Positions 55,976 to 64,000 of a stretch of 64,000 nucleotides of DNA are shown here, one piece after another. Numbering within the stretch: position 1 is the first letter of the stretch; each line of letters begins with the position of its first letter. The stretch lies in contig NZ_WAIE01000001.1 in assembly GCF_008830225.1 (NCBI RefSeq), positions 1,116,001 through 1,180,000 of the forward strand. The letters are read 5' to 3'. The notes under the pieces were generated by a model, which had not been told where the DNA came from, searched no databases, and saw only the letters and a list, made by a program, of their open reading frames with translations. The translations under genes were made by a program, and so were the position numbers. This DNA comes from Pseudodesulfovibrio senegalensis. GTDB taxonomy: Bacteria > Desulfobacterota > Desulfovibrionia > Desulfovibrionales > Desulfovibrionaceae.

Positions 55976-56611
55976 TCAATCAACTCCATGTTTCGGACAA
56001 ATGTCCGCCAGTTCGCATTCTCCGCAACGGGGAGAGCGGGCATTGCAGACCTCGCGCCCGTAGTAGACGAGGAAATGGTTTACATCGCCCCATGTCTCGC
56101 GGGGATAAAGCGGCATCAGGTCTTTTTCTATGCGGACGGGGTCCGTATTTTTGGTCAGTCCCATTCGGTACGTGAGCCGCTTCACGTGCGTATCAACGGC
56201 AATTCCTTCATGGATGCCGTAGGCGTTGGAAAGCACGATGTTGGCTGTCTTGCGCGCCACGCCGGGAAGAGAAATCAGGTCGCTCATGGTCGAAGGAACC
56301 GTGCCGTCAAAAACGTCCATGATTCGCGCGGCAGCGTTTTTCAGATTCTTTGCCTTGTTGCGGAAAAAACCGGTTGAACGCACCGCCTCTTCCAGTTCTG
56401 CAATGTCGGCAGCGGCCATGTCGCTGATGCTCGGCCAGCGTTTGAACAGAGCCGGGGTCACCTTGTTGACCCGCTCGTCCGTACACTGGGCGGCAAGTAC
56501 GGTTGCCACCAGCAATTCCCAGGCGTTGGTCCAGTCCAGAGCCGGTTCAGGGGCAGGATATCGCTTGGCCAGTCTGGAATAGATTTCCAGAGCCCGTTCC
56601 TTTTTGTTCAT
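55976..56611 (-). CDS. nth: Endonuclease III
   Basis: 211-residue DNA glycosylase/AP lyase of base excision repair. The helix-hairpin-helix is LPGVARKTANIV with catalytic Lys121; Asp140 is in VDTHVKR. The iron-sulfur cluster ligands are Cys189, Cys196, Cys199 and Cys205 with canonical 6-2-5 spacing. The ATG at 56611 matches the family start. Its stop abuts the tgt start. Confidence 0.95.
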   Translation of the reverse strand: MNKKERALEIYSRLAKRYPAPEPALDWTNAWELLVATVLAAQCTDERVNKVTPALFKRWPSISDMAAADIAELEEAVRSTGFFRNKAKNLKNAAARIMDVFDGTVPSTMSDLISLPGVARKTANIVLSNAYGIHEGIAVDTHVKRLTYRMGLTKNTDPVRIEKDLMPLYPRETWGDVNHFLVYYGREVCNARSPRCGECELADICPKHGVD

Positions 56612-56652
56612 GATGATTCGACCTCGCTGTTGACTCGGCGTATCCGTTAGCA

Positions 56653-56680
56653 TTGGTATTGACGACTCTCAAGCCATAAT
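56653..56680 (+). promoter_or_regulatory. Candidate promoter of cutA
   Basis: TTGGTA (56653-56658), 16-bp spacer, CATAAT (56675-56680), in the divergent gap with nth; about 70 bp before the cutA ATG. Confidence 0.3.
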
Positions 56681-56751
56681 TGCAGGCGTGTACGCGTTTG
56701 TGGGAGTGTATGAACGTATGTTGTTCGCAAAAAGCATGGAGGGAAAATCGT

Positions 56752-57075
56752 ATGCAGTACGAGGAAACGGTTTTATATGTGACGGCCAAGGATGTGCAGG
56801 ATGCAGAACGTATGGGCAGGGTGTTGGTTGCAAAACGTCTTGCCGCTTGTGTCAACATCCTGGGCGGCATGCGGTCGGTATATCGCTGGAAGGAAAAAAT
56901 TGAAGTTGGGCACGAAGCCGTACTGCTGGTGAAGACAACCCGTAAAGCGGCCAAGAGGGCACTGGAGATGATTGTTGAGTTGCATGAAAACGAAGTCCCG
57001 TGCGTGATGAGTTTTCCTGTCGTGGACGGGCATGGGCCTTTTTTGCACTGGATCCATGCGCAAGTCGGTGAGTAA
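56752..57075 (+). CDS. cutA: Divalent cation tolerance protein CutA
   Basis: 107-residue ferredoxin-like trimeric protein. The CutA hallmarks AKRLAACVNI and YRWKEKIE are present, and the C-terminal block PVVDGHGPFLHWI matches the family. Despite the name, its biological role is unclear. GGAGGG is 8 nt upstream of the ATG at 56752. It is followed by the PfkB kinase gene after 79 bp. Confidence 0.92.
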   Translation: MQYEETVLYVTAKDVQDAERMGRVLVAKRLAACVNILGGMRSVYRWKEKIEVGHEAVLLVKTTRKAAKRALEMIVELHENEVPCVMSFPVVDGHGPFLHWIHAQVGE

Positions 57076-57096
57076 CACGATTTTTTCTTTCGGTAT

Positions 57097-57125
57097 TTGA
57101 CAGGGCGACACGATGGCCGTACCTT
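57097..57125 (+). promoter_or_regulatory. Candidate promoter of the PfkB-kinase unit
   Basis: Consensus TTGACA (57097-57102), 17 bp, TACCTT (57120-57125). The -35 is perfect and the -10 poor; it lies 30 bp before the kinase start. Confidence 0.35.
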
Positions 57126-57154
57126 TTCGCCACTCAATACCTCAGGAGGAATTC

Positions 57155-58087
57155 GTGAAAGTATACGTTACCGGCTCTTTGGCCTTTGACCGCATCATGA
57201 CGTTTCCCGGCAAGTTTTCAGACCACATCCTGCCGGACAAGATTCATATTCTCAATGTCTGCTTCGTGGTCAACGGACTGGATGAAAAGTTCGGAGGAAC
57301 AGCCGGAAACATTGCCTACAGCATGGCGTTGATGGGTGAAAAGCCCGTGATTCTCAGCCAGGTAGGCAAGGATTTCGCCCTGTACGACGAATGGCTGCAA
57401 AAACACGGGTTGCCGGTTGAAGGCATTCGCACCATTGACCATGAGCATACTGCGGGTGCATATATTACTACAGACATGTCCGACAACCAGATCACGGGCT
57501 TCAACCCCGGGGCCATGTGTCATTCCTGCGCGTATGACATGTCGAATATTGATAATAATTCCCTGGCCATCATTTCTCCGGGCAATGTGGAGGACATGGT
57601 CGGACATCCGGAGTATTATCGTGAAAAAGGCATCCGGTTCATTTTCGATCCGGGCCAGCAGATAACCACTCTGGGAGGGGAAAGGCTGGGAAAGGCGCTG
57701 GACGGCGCGTTCATGCTCATCACAAATGACTATGAGTTGCAGATGGTCATGAACGATACCGGACTTTCCCGTGAGCAGTTGCTGGACAAGGTCGGCATGC
57801 TGGTGACCACGCTTGGCGAAAAGGGTTGCCAGATTGTGACCAAGGAAGGCGAAGTCGCAATTCCTGCGGCAAAGGCCGCCGAGGTGGTTGATCCCACCGG
57901 AGCAGGAGACGCGTTCCGAGCCGGACTGCTCAAGGGACTTTGCCTTGAAAAGGATATCGAGACCGCCTGCCGCATGGGCGCGGTGAGCGCAGCCTATTCC
58001 GTTGAAAAGCGTGGAACTCAGGAACACGGATACACGTGGGACGAGTTCTGCAAACGGTACGAGGAGAATTACGGTCCCCTTGGCTAG
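57155..58087 (+). CDS. PfkB-family carbohydrate/nucleoside kinase
   Basis: 310 residues of the ribokinase fold. The substrate-side GGTAGN motif is near 48-52 (PfkB signature 1) and the catalytic DPTGAGD at 246-252 (signature 2). Resemblance to adenosine kinase-like members is suggested by the lid region, but the substrate is not readable. The GTG at 57155 is chosen because AGGAGG is 7 nt upstream; an in-frame ATG 42 nt earlier has none. It leads a three-gene set of small-molecule kinases. Confidence 0.88.
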   Translation: MKVYVTGSLAFDRIMTFPGKFSDHILPDKIHILNVCFVVNGLDEKFGGTAGNIAYSMALMGEKPVILSQVGKDFALYDEWLQKHGLPVEGIRTIDHEHTAGAYITTDMSDNQITGFNPGAMCHSCAYDMSNIDNNSLAIISPGNVEDMVGHPEYYREKGIRFIFDPGQQITTLGGERLGKALDGAFMLITNDYELQMVMNDTGLSREQLLDKVGMLVTTLGEKGCQIVTKEGEVAIPAAKAAEVVDPTGAGDAFRAGLLKGLCLEKDIETACRMGAVSAAYSVEKRGTQEHGYTWDEFCKRYEENYGPLG

Positions 58088-58116
58088 CGGATCGACGCTC
58101 CTCGAAGGAGGACAGC

Positions 58117-59199
58117 GTGATCAAATTGCACAAGGAGAACATCGAGGATTATCTCAGGCAGGTTTTCGGAAAGGACGCAAAACTTGAAAGCGTCGGATCC
58201 ATCGGCAATCTTGATGAGCAGGGGATGAAGAGCTTCGGCTACGGAAAACCCCTGCTCATTCGTTTTCTGGTGCATGGCAAGCCTCGTGAAGCCGTGCTTT
58301 CCACCATGAAGGGCGACAAGTACGGACACCAGTTTTATTGGGACCGTGCCGCCATTCTCATGTTCCAGTTCGAGACCTCCAAGCGCATGAAGCGTCACGC
58401 CCAGCCGCTGGCCCTCGGATATGTGGACCGTTCGAATCGTTTCAATCCCATCCGCAAGCCCAAAGAGTTTTTCATGCTCAATGAAAAGCTTTCCGGGCAT
58501 GACTATTTTCTTGATCTGAACAGAATCGCCGAAAGCGGGCTGCAGGACGGCGACGAGCAGTTGGCCCGTGATTTCGGTTCGTGGCTTGCCGAAGTGCACG
58601 CCAAAAAGAAAAAGGACGACGATCTTTATTTCCGCAGAATACGAAACCTTCTTGGAGCCAGCGAGTGCATCCTGGGGCTGGTGGACGAGGCATATCCTCA
58701 CCCATATGCCTTGTACCCTGACGACGGATTCATTGCTCTGGAAAAAAAGTTGATCGACTGGCGTTGGAAATTGCGCGGCTATGCTGATCGGCTGTGCGCA
58801 GTGCACGGCGATTTTCATCCATGGAACGTTCTGGTTGATGACGACGGCTCGTTTTCGGTGCTGGACCGCAGCCGGGGCGAGTGGGGCGAGGCAGCAGGCG
58901 ATCTTGCGACCATGGCCCTGAACTACCTGTTGTGGAGCCTGGGGACGCACGGCAAGCTTGGTGGAGCCTTTGAACGTCTGTATATGGCCTATTTTTCGGA
59001 ATATCTGGAAACGACAGGCGATGAACAGGTGCTTGAAGTCATTGCCCCGTTTTTTGTTTTTCGCTGTTTGGTCATTGCTTCACCGGAATGGTATCCGGAT
59101 CATTCCGACGAGACCCGATACGGATTGTTTCGTTTCATGGAGAACGTTTTGGAAGAGGATACTTTTGATTGGCAGAATATCAACCGGTACATGGAGTAG
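58117..59199 (+). CDS. APH-type (aminoglycoside phosphotransferase-fold) kinase
   Basis: 360 residues. The kinase catalytic motif HGDFHPWN (about 229-236) and the following VLDRSRGEWGEAAGDLA (metal-binding Asp, with Arg-Ser-Arg where most members have an aromatic/acidic pair) identify the protein-kinase-like APH fold. Conserved neighbours argue for a housekeeping small-molecule or lipid/sugar substrate rather than antibiotic resistance. The GTG at 58117 is preceded by AAGGAGG. It starts 29 bp after the PfkB gene, and the next gene follows after 2 bp. Confidence 0.83.
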   Translation: MIKLHKENIEDYLRQVFGKDAKLESVGSIGNLDEQGMKSFGYGKPLLIRFLVHGKPREAVLSTMKGDKYGHQFYWDRAAILMFQFETSKRMKRHAQPLALGYVDRSNRFNPIRKPKEFFMLNEKLSGHDYFLDLNRIAESGLQDGDEQLARDFGSWLAEVHAKKKKDDDLYFRRIRNLLGASECILGLVDEAYPHPYALYPDDGFIALEKKLIDWRWKLRGYADRLCAVHGDFHPWNVLVDDDGSFSVLDRSRGEWGEAAGDLATMALNYLLWSLGTHGKLGGAFERLYMAYFSEYLETTGDEQVLEVIAPFFVFRCLVIASPEWYPDHSDETRYGLFRFMENVLEEDTFDWQNINRYME

Positions 59200-59201
59200 G
59201 T

Positions 59202-59774
59202 ATGGCCGGATGCGCCATATGGTTCGTGGGCCTGCCCGGTAGCGGCAAAAGCTCCATTGCCCGGTGCGTGGCGCAGGTGTTGGAGCAGCGAGGCTTGCCC
59301 GTGCGGTATCTGGAAATGGATGCGCGCCGAAAGGCCTATTTCCCGAATCCGCAATATACGACCAAAGAGCGCAGGCAGGCTTATGATCTTTTCGTAAGTG
59401 AAGCGGCACAACTGGTCGAGCAAGGGCATGTGGTGATCATGGACGGCTCGGCGCCGAAACGATCCATGCGTGAGGCCGCGCGCAAACAAATTCCCGTGTT
59501 TGCGGAAATGTTGGTGCGTTGTCCGGTGCGTACGGCCATGGAGCGGGAAGCGTCCCGTCCTGCCGGGAAGGTTATGGCCGACCTGTATGCAAAGGCTTTG
59601 GAGCGTAAGCGTACCGGACGACAATTCAAGGGTCTTGGACAGGTCATAGGCGTGGATGTGCAGTTCGAGGACAACACGAATGCGGAATTCGTATTGGAAA
59701 ATGGGGAAATAACAAAGGAGGAAGCCTGCCAAAGGGTGTTGGCATTTCTGGACACCTGGCTTCACAATGCTTAG
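59202..59774 (+). CDS. APS kinase-like (CysC-fold) P-loop kinase
   Basis: 190 residues. Walker A is GLPGSGKSS at 10-18, followed by a CysC-like layout. But the APS-binding DGDxxR of true APS kinase appears as LEMDARR (about 37-43) and the FISP loop as DGSAPKRSMR, so the substrate site has diverged. A specific non-APS phosphate acceptor is likely. GGAG sits just upstream of the ATG at 59202. It lies 2 bp after the APH-type gene and 80 bp before miaB. Confidence 0.82.
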   Translation: MAGCAIWFVGLPGSGKSSIARCVAQVLEQRGLPVRYLEMDARRKAYFPNPQYTTKERRQAYDLFVSEAAQLVEQGHVVIMDGSAPKRSMREAARKQIPVFAEMLVRCPVRTAMEREASRPAGKVMADLYAKALERKRTGRQFKGLGQVIGVDVQFEDNTNAEFVLENGEITKEEACQRVLAFLDTWLHNA

Positions 59775-59854
59775 GTTGTGTGGTCCACGCGGGGTGTCCG
59801 CGTGCAACCATTCAACCCGGCTGCCTTGCGGCGGCGCAACAAGGTTCTTTTTCA

Positions 59855-61204
59855 ATGAAATTTCACATAACCACTTTTGGTTGTCAGATGAATGTGCACG
59901 ACTCCCAGTGGCTTGCACGGGCTTTGGAAGCCCGGGGATGGGAACAGGCCGACGAGAGCGGCGCACAGGTATATATCGTCAATACGTGCAGCGTGCGGGA
60001 TAAACCCGAACAAAAGGTTTACAGCGAACTCGGGCGCTTTGCGGCCCGCGCAGCCAAGGATTCCACGGTTTTTGCGGCTGTCGGTGGATGCGTGGCCCAG
60101 CAGGTGGGTGAGGGCTTTTTCAAGCGTTTTCCCTACGTGCGCCTTGTGTTCGGTACCGATGGCATTGCCACGGCTCCCGACGCCCTTGAACGTATTGCCG
60201 AGGGGGCCGAAGATCGGATAGCGCTGTTGGATTTTGATGAGATTTATCCCGAGCGGGACATGGCCACCGGAACCTGCTCCGATTTGCACAAGAACCGGCA
60301 AGCTTTTGTGAACATCATGCAAGGGTGCGACAATTTCTGCACATACTGCATTGTGCCTTTCACGCGCGGACGGCAGAAATCGCGGCATCCTGATCAGGTC
60401 TTGGCAGAATGCCGCGGATTGGTGCGGGCCGGGGTTCGCGAGATAACTCTATTGGGACAGAATGTGAACAGTTTCGGGCAGGACAAGGGCGGCGTTGGCG
60501 TGACTTTTGCTGAACTGCTGCGCATGGTGGCTGAAATTCCCGGATTGGACAGGCTTAGGTTCACGACGTCGCACCCCAAGGACATCGCTCCCGAGGTGAT
60601 CGAGGCCTTTGGCAAATTGTCGAACCTCTGCCCGTCGCTCCACTTGCCCATGCAGGCCGGGTCCGATGCCGTGCTCAAGCGTATGGGGCGAAAATATGAC
60701 CGCAGGCGTTATTTGAGCATCGTGGACGGATTGCGGCAGGCGCGTCCTGATATTTCGTTGACCACGGACCTGATTGTGGGATTCCCCGGCGAAACCGAGG
60801 AAGATTTTGAGCAGACCCTTGAAATGGTTGAACGGGTCGGCTTTGAAAGTAGTTTTTCATTCAAATATTCGGACAGGCCCGGTGTTGCCGCCCTGAAGTT
60901 TTCGCCCAAGGTGGAGCCGGAAGTGGCGACGAAAAGGCTTGATCGCTTGCAGAAATTGCAGAATGATATTACTAGAAAATGTCTAAAGAATTTGGTGGGG
61001 CGTCCCGCCGAGGTCCTCGTGGAGGGCAAAAGCCGCAGGCAGGACGGTCTGGGCATATTCTGGCGGGGACGTGACGCATCATGGCGTGTGGTGAATTTTC
61101 GCTATGATTGCGACGACGATATTGTCGGCTCCATGGTCCCGGTAACCATAACCGAGGCCAAGAATCATTCCCTGATAGGGGAAAGGACAGGTGAGCCATG
61201 GTAG
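59855..61204 (+). CDS. miaB: tRNA-2-methylthio-N6-dimethylallyladenosine synthase
   Basis: 449-residue radical-SAM methylthiotransferase acting on i6A37 of tRNAs that read U-starting codons. Auxiliary-cluster cysteines are Cys10, Cys45 and Cys79; the radical-SAM CxxxCxxC is Cys158-162-165 in GCDNFCTYCIVPFTRG. A C-terminal TRAM domain (about 380-445) is present. The ATG at 59855 gives the standard N-terminus. It overlaps the next gene by 7 nt. Confidence 0.96.
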   Translation: MKFHITTFGCQMNVHDSQWLARALEARGWEQADESGAQVYIVNTCSVRDKPEQKVYSELGRFAARAAKDSTVFAAVGGCVAQQVGEGFFKRFPYVRLVFGTDGIATAPDALERIAEGAEDRIALLDFDEIYPERDMATGTCSDLHKNRQAFVNIMQGCDNFCTYCIVPFTRGRQKSRHPDQVLAECRGLVRAGVREITLLGQNVNSFGQDKGGVGVTFAELLRMVAEIPGLDRLRFTTSHPKDIAPEVIEAFGKLSNLCPSLHLPMQAGSDAVLKRMGRKYDRRRYLSIVDGLRQARPDISLTTDLIVGFPGETEEDFEQTLEMVERVGFESSFSFKYSDRPGVAALKFSPKVEPEVATKRLDRLQKLQNDITRKCLKNLVGRPAEVLVEGKSRRQDGLGIFWRGRDASWRVVNFRYDCDDDIVGSMVPVTITEAKNHSLIGERTGEPW

Positions 61205-61692
61205 TCATGAACATATTCGGCATGGCTCTGGACGAAACCAGCAAGGCGCCCATTCTCATCCTCAAGAACGAGGACGAGACGCAGGCCCTGCCCATCTGGA
61301 TCGGTGCCGTGGAGGCCATGTCCATTTCCATGGCGTTGAACAATGTTCCGTTTCCCCGTCCCATGACTCATGATTTGTTGTTGTCATCAATACGCGCCTT
61401 GAACGGCTCGATTGTCCGAACGGATATTCTCGAGATTCGGGAGGGGACGTTTTTTGCCGAGCTTGTGCTTGAGCAGAATGGCAAGGAAATTCGCCTGGAC
61501 TGCCGTCCTTCTGACGCCATTGCCGCATCGGTTCGTGCAGAGTCTCCGATTTTTGTCGCCAACGCTGTCCTCGAGTCGGCCGGGGTGAGCGGCGAAATGC
61601 TGGACAAGAAGATCGTACACCGTGAAGACAGTGGCAAGTGGAAGGATTTGCTCGACTCCCTTGACGACACGGAAACCAAGTACAAGATGTAG
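61198..61692 (+). CDS. Bifunctional nuclease family protein (DUF151)
   Basis: 164-residue DUF151 (BFN) protein. Recognisable are the LPIWIGAVEAMSISMAL block (about 32-48), the DLL-LSSIRALNGSI block and LDCRPSDAIAASVRA (about 100-114). Some members have RNase/DNase activity; the function here is unproven. Its ATG overlaps the miaB stop by 7 nt, suggesting coupling. Confidence 0.9.
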   Translation: MVVMNIFGMALDETSKAPILILKNEDETQALPIWIGAVEAMSISMALNNVPFPRPMTHDLLLSSIRALNGSIVRTDILEIREGTFFAELVLEQNGKEIRLDCRPSDAIAASVRAESPIFVANAVLESAGVSGEMLDKKIVHREDSGKWKDLLDSLDDTETKYKM

Positions 61693-61700
61693 GCTTTTTC

Positions 61701-62351
61701 ATGATTGATTTGCATACTCATTCCACCTTCAGCGATGGCGAGCTTATTCCCGCGGAATTGGTTCGCCGGGCCCGGGTCGCAGGATACAAGGCCATTGCCA
61801 TAACCGACCATGCTGATTCCGCGAATATGCGGCACATACTTGAGTGTGTGGCCCCTTTTGCCCGCAACCACGGACATTATTTCGATATCACGGTCATTCC
61901 CGGCGTGGAATTGACCCATACGCCACCGAGCCTGATACCGGAAATGGTTGCTGCCGCACGTGCGGCCGGAGCAAAGATCGTGGTCATGCATGGGGAAACC
62001 GTTGTGGAACCGGTGGCCCGCGGCACCAACCTTGCCGCCATTGAAGCCGGAGTAGACGTGTTGGCACACCCGGGACTCATTACGGACGAAGAAGCAGCTC
62101 TGGCCGCGCAAAACGGCGTTCTGCTGGAAATAACCACCCGGGGCGGACACAGCTATACCAATGGTCATGTTTTGGCCAAGGCCAGGGAACACGGAGCCGG
62201 GTTGGTCATCAACAACGATGCCCATGCTCCCCGGGACCTCGTGGATGAAGACATGCGCAAGGCCATTGCGTTTGGTGCGGGCATGAGTGCGCAGGAATAT
62301 GGTCAGGCGCAACAAAACGCCTGGGACCTGGTGCAACGCTTCATGCGTTGA
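61701..62351 (+). CDS. PHP-domain phosphoesterase
   Basis: 216 residues with the PHP metal-binding motifs: DLHTHSTFSDGE (first, His5/His7), ITDHADS, PGVELTH, and later AHPG and NNDAHAP. This resembles histidinol phosphatase or related phosphoesterases; the substrate is not known. It lies 8 bp after the DUF151 gene and a 126-bp gap precedes tolQ. Confidence 0.87.
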   Translation: MIDLHTHSTFSDGELIPAELVRRARVAGYKAIAITDHADSANMRHILECVAPFARNHGHYFDITVIPGVELTHTPPSLIPEMVAAARAAGAKIVVMHGETVVEPVARGTNLAAIEAGVDVLAHPGLITDEEAALAAQNGVLLEITTRGGHSYTNGHVLAKAREHGAGLVINNDAHAPRDLVDEDMRKAIAFGAGMSAQEYGQAQQNAWDLVQRFMR

Positions 62352-62477
62352 CCATTCCTACGTATTGTCACCGGAATGGCGTGACGGGCGGAGGGCGGTG
62401 CGGCTACAGTGGTTGCGCCGAGATCAACAAAATTGCGGGATGCTGCATCCCGAACAAGGAAACCGGGGATACCGACA

Positions 62478-63167
62478 ATGAACTTTCTTCCCGAAGGCAA
62501 CATGTTTCAAGTGCTGTTGGGCGCTACACTCGCCGTCAAGATTGTCCTTCTCTTTTTGGGAGCCATGTCACTGTGGAGCTGGACCATCATTTTTTATAAA
62601 TCCATCACCATTCTTTCGGCGCGCAAGCGTATTGCGAACGGTTATGATCGATTTATTGCCGCAGGGGACCTTTCCGCAGCCCTGAAATCCATCGGTGACG
62701 GCAATTCTCCTCTTTCCCGGGTTGGCAGCATGGCGGTCAAGGAGTTTCGCAAACTGGAAAAAGCGGACATTGACCGGGAACGTAAGCGCATGCTGGTCAA
62801 GGATACCCTGCGCCGCACCTTGCGTCAGGGCATCAGCGCGGAAATGCGTCGTCTGACGCGAAATCTGCCGTTTTTGGCCACATGTGCCAACGGTGCTCCG
62901 TTTATTGGCCTTTTTGGCACGGTCTGGGGCATCATGCATTCGTTTCATTCCATCGGCCAACAGCAGTCAGCAGCCCTTGCCACGGTGGCTCCCGGTATTT
63001 CCGAGGCGCTTATTGCAACGGCTATCGGTCTTGCCGTGGCCATCCCCGCAACCATCGCCTACAACTTTTTCCTGGGCAAACTTACCGAGGTGGAAACCGG
63101 AATGATCGATTTTGCGGGCGCCTTCCTCAACCGGGCCGAGCGTGAAATCGCCTGGGCGCAAAAGTAG
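62478..63167 (+). CDS. tolQ: TolQ/ExbB proton-channel protein
   Basis: 229 residues with three transmembrane spans (about 13-35, 125-148, 170-193) and the conserved central block LPFLATCANGAPFIGLFGTVWGIMHSF. With TolR and TolA it makes the proton-driven Tol complex for outer-membrane constriction at division. The ATG at 62478 is chosen to start just before the first span. The next gene begins 12 bp later. Confidence 0.92.
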   Translation: MNFLPEGNMFQVLLGATLAVKIVLLFLGAMSLWSWTIIFYKSITILSARKRIANGYDRFIAAGDLSAALKSIGDGNSPLSRVGSMAVKEFRKLEKADIDRERKRMLVKDTLRRTLRQGISAEMRRLTRNLPFLATCANGAPFIGLFGTVWGIMHSFHSIGQQQSAALATVAPGISEALIATAIGLAVAIPATIAYNFFLGKLTEVETGMIDFAGAFLNRAEREIAWAQK

Positions 63168-63179
63168 GGGGCTTTGACC

Positions 63180-63596
63180 ATGGCGCTCAAGACAGGCAAC
63201 GGATTCCTTGCTGAAATCAACGTGACGCCCTTTGTGGACGTGATGCTGGTCCTGTTGATCATTTTCATGGTTACAGCTCCACTCATGACCCAGGGGGTGG
63301 AAGTGGATCTGCCCACCACCAGAACAGTCAAGAATCTTCCTCAGGACAAGGACCATCTGGTGCTGACCGTGAAAAAGGGTGGCGAGATGTTTCTTGATGA
63401 GTACAGTGTTAAATTTGAGGATTTGGGTGACCATCTCAAGCGACTTGTGGCCAACCAGAAAAAACAGCTTTTCCTGCGGGCCGATAAAGAAGTGCCCTAT
63501 GGAGTTGTTGTTGACGTTATGGGTGAAATCAAGGCCGCAGGCATCGACAAGCTGGGCATCGTTGCCGAGCAGAAAAGGGATAAAAACAAGAAATAG
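63180..63596 (+). CDS. tolR: TolR/ExbD stator protein
   Basis: 138 residues: short cytoplasmic N-terminus, one membrane span (about 18-36) with the proton-relay Asp in TPFVDVMLVLLIIFMVTAP, and a periplasmic domain with DKEVPYG. It partners TolQ just upstream. The ATG at 63180 with GGGGG upstream is preferred to a TTG 6 nt earlier. Confidence 0.93.
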   Translation: MALKTGNGFLAEINVTPFVDVMLVLLIIFMVTAPLMTQGVEVDLPTTRTVKNLPQDKDHLVLTVKKGGEMFLDEYSVKFEDLGDHLKRLVANQKKQLFLRADKEVPYGVVVDVMGEIKAAGIDKLGIVAEQKRDKNKK

Positions 63597-63641
63597 ACAC
63601 GCTGGTCCCGGTTCGGGAGTCCGACCGGCGGCGGTGCCAAT

Positions 63642-64000
63642 ATGCAGACATTAGGTTTTTTTCTTTCCATCCTCGTTCATGCCGGTGTTCTGGCTGTGGC
63701 TATTTTTGTGGCCTCCAGCCATACTGTTCCGGTCAATCTGGATAGGCCGGTGTATACGGTGGATCTCGTGAGTCTGGCTCCTCCGCCGGCGGTATCCGTA
63801 TCCAGCCCCGAAATTCCGGCGGATCAGTCTTCGCTGGCCAAGGTTAAATCCGAGCCGGAAACAAAGACTGAGGCCATCCCCGAAGTCAGTTCGGAACCTG
63901 AGCCCAAGCCGGAGCCGAAAGCCAAGAAAATCAGCGAGAAAAAGGAAAAACCCAAAAAGGTCGTTGTAAAGAAAAAAAAGAAACCCGAACCCAAGCCTGA
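63642..64000 (+). CDS. tolA: TolA/TonB-like protein, partial (cut by window end)
   Basis: First 119 codons, open at the right edge. A short N-terminus, one membrane span (about 5-24) and then a Pro/Lys/Glu-rich region with KPEPKPEPKAKK-type repeats give the TonB/TolA layout. With tolQ and tolR just upstream, TolA is the most likely identity, but the C-terminal domain that would distinguish TolA from TonB lies outside the window. Confidence 0.8.
   Translation, partial: MQTLGFFLSILVHAGVLAVAIFVASSHTVPVNLDRPVYTVDLVSLAPPPAVSVSSPEIPADQSSLAKVKSEPETKTEAIPEVSSEPEPKPEPKAKKISEKKEKPKKVVVKKKKKPEPKP

Overview
The window reads as chromosomal DNA of an anaerobic, flagellated, Gram-negative sulfate reducer of the Desulfovibrio type (Desulfovibrionaceae is my inference). 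The grounds are dsrC with both redox cysteines, a two-membrane envelope (lipid A genes, bamA, lol, tol, asmA), polar-type flagellar regulators (flhF, flhG, fliA), sigma-54 promoters, and ferredoxin-containing MinD-like ATPases like those of the Desulfovibrio 'orange protein' (ORP) system. I saw no insertion sequence, prophage, CRISPR array or integrase. The DNA looks like vertically inherited core genome with dense operons.

Layout. 1-5,010 (+): dsrC; rpmE, a DUF1385 membrane protein, prfA and prmC; then lpxC behind a sigma-54-type promoter. 5,040-14,508 (-): flagellar export and regulation cluster fliR-flhB-flhA-flhF-flhG-fliA-cheY-fliL, followed by three uncharacterised genes. 14,630-16,353 (-): M23 peptidase and a TtcA-like protein. 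16,513-19,718 (+): DUF4340 protein, rpoZ, dnaJ, moaC. 19,772-22,961 (-): hisF-hisH, then a DnaJ-like, a CxxCxxCC and a CoA-binding protein. 23,041-27,338: M24 peptidase (+), then iron alcohol dehydrogenase and DsbD (-). 27,436-30,009 (+): tRNA-Lys(CUU) and a chemoreceptor with a sigma-54 promoter. 30,090-35,618 (-): a SprA-like metalloprotease with a near-perfect FliA promoter, an MBL-fold/rhodanese protein, an unknown anchored protein with a Na/Pi symporter, and a zinc-ribbon protein. 35,715-36,520: a Crp/Fnr regulator (+) and tRNA-Asn(GUU) (-).

36,724-46,644 (+) is an envelope-biogenesis series: lysS-lolC-lolD-bamA-skp-lpxD-fabZ-lpxA-lpxI, with many overlapping starts and stops. Its BamA carries an extra TolB/FlgO-like domain ahead of the POTRA repeats. 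46,699-49,075 (-) is an orp2-like operon: two MinD/ferredoxin ATPases, a CGGC protein and an FmdB zinc ribbon, with a 15-of-16 sigma-54 promoter upstream. 49,361-54,823 (+): DUF89, AsmA and YihY proteins. 54,860-56,611 (-): nth and tgt. 56,752-64,000 (+): cutA; a PfkB kinase, APH-like kinase and APS-kinase-like trio leading into miaB; DUF151; a PHP phosphoesterase; and tolQ-tolR-tolA, where tolA runs off the window.

The most notable observations are regulatory. Alternative-sigma promoters (sigma-54 at lpxC, the chemoreceptor and the orp2-like operon; sigma-28 at the SprA-like protease) link motility, envelope synthesis and the ORP-type ATPases. All were read by eye and need a matrix scan and transcript-start data.
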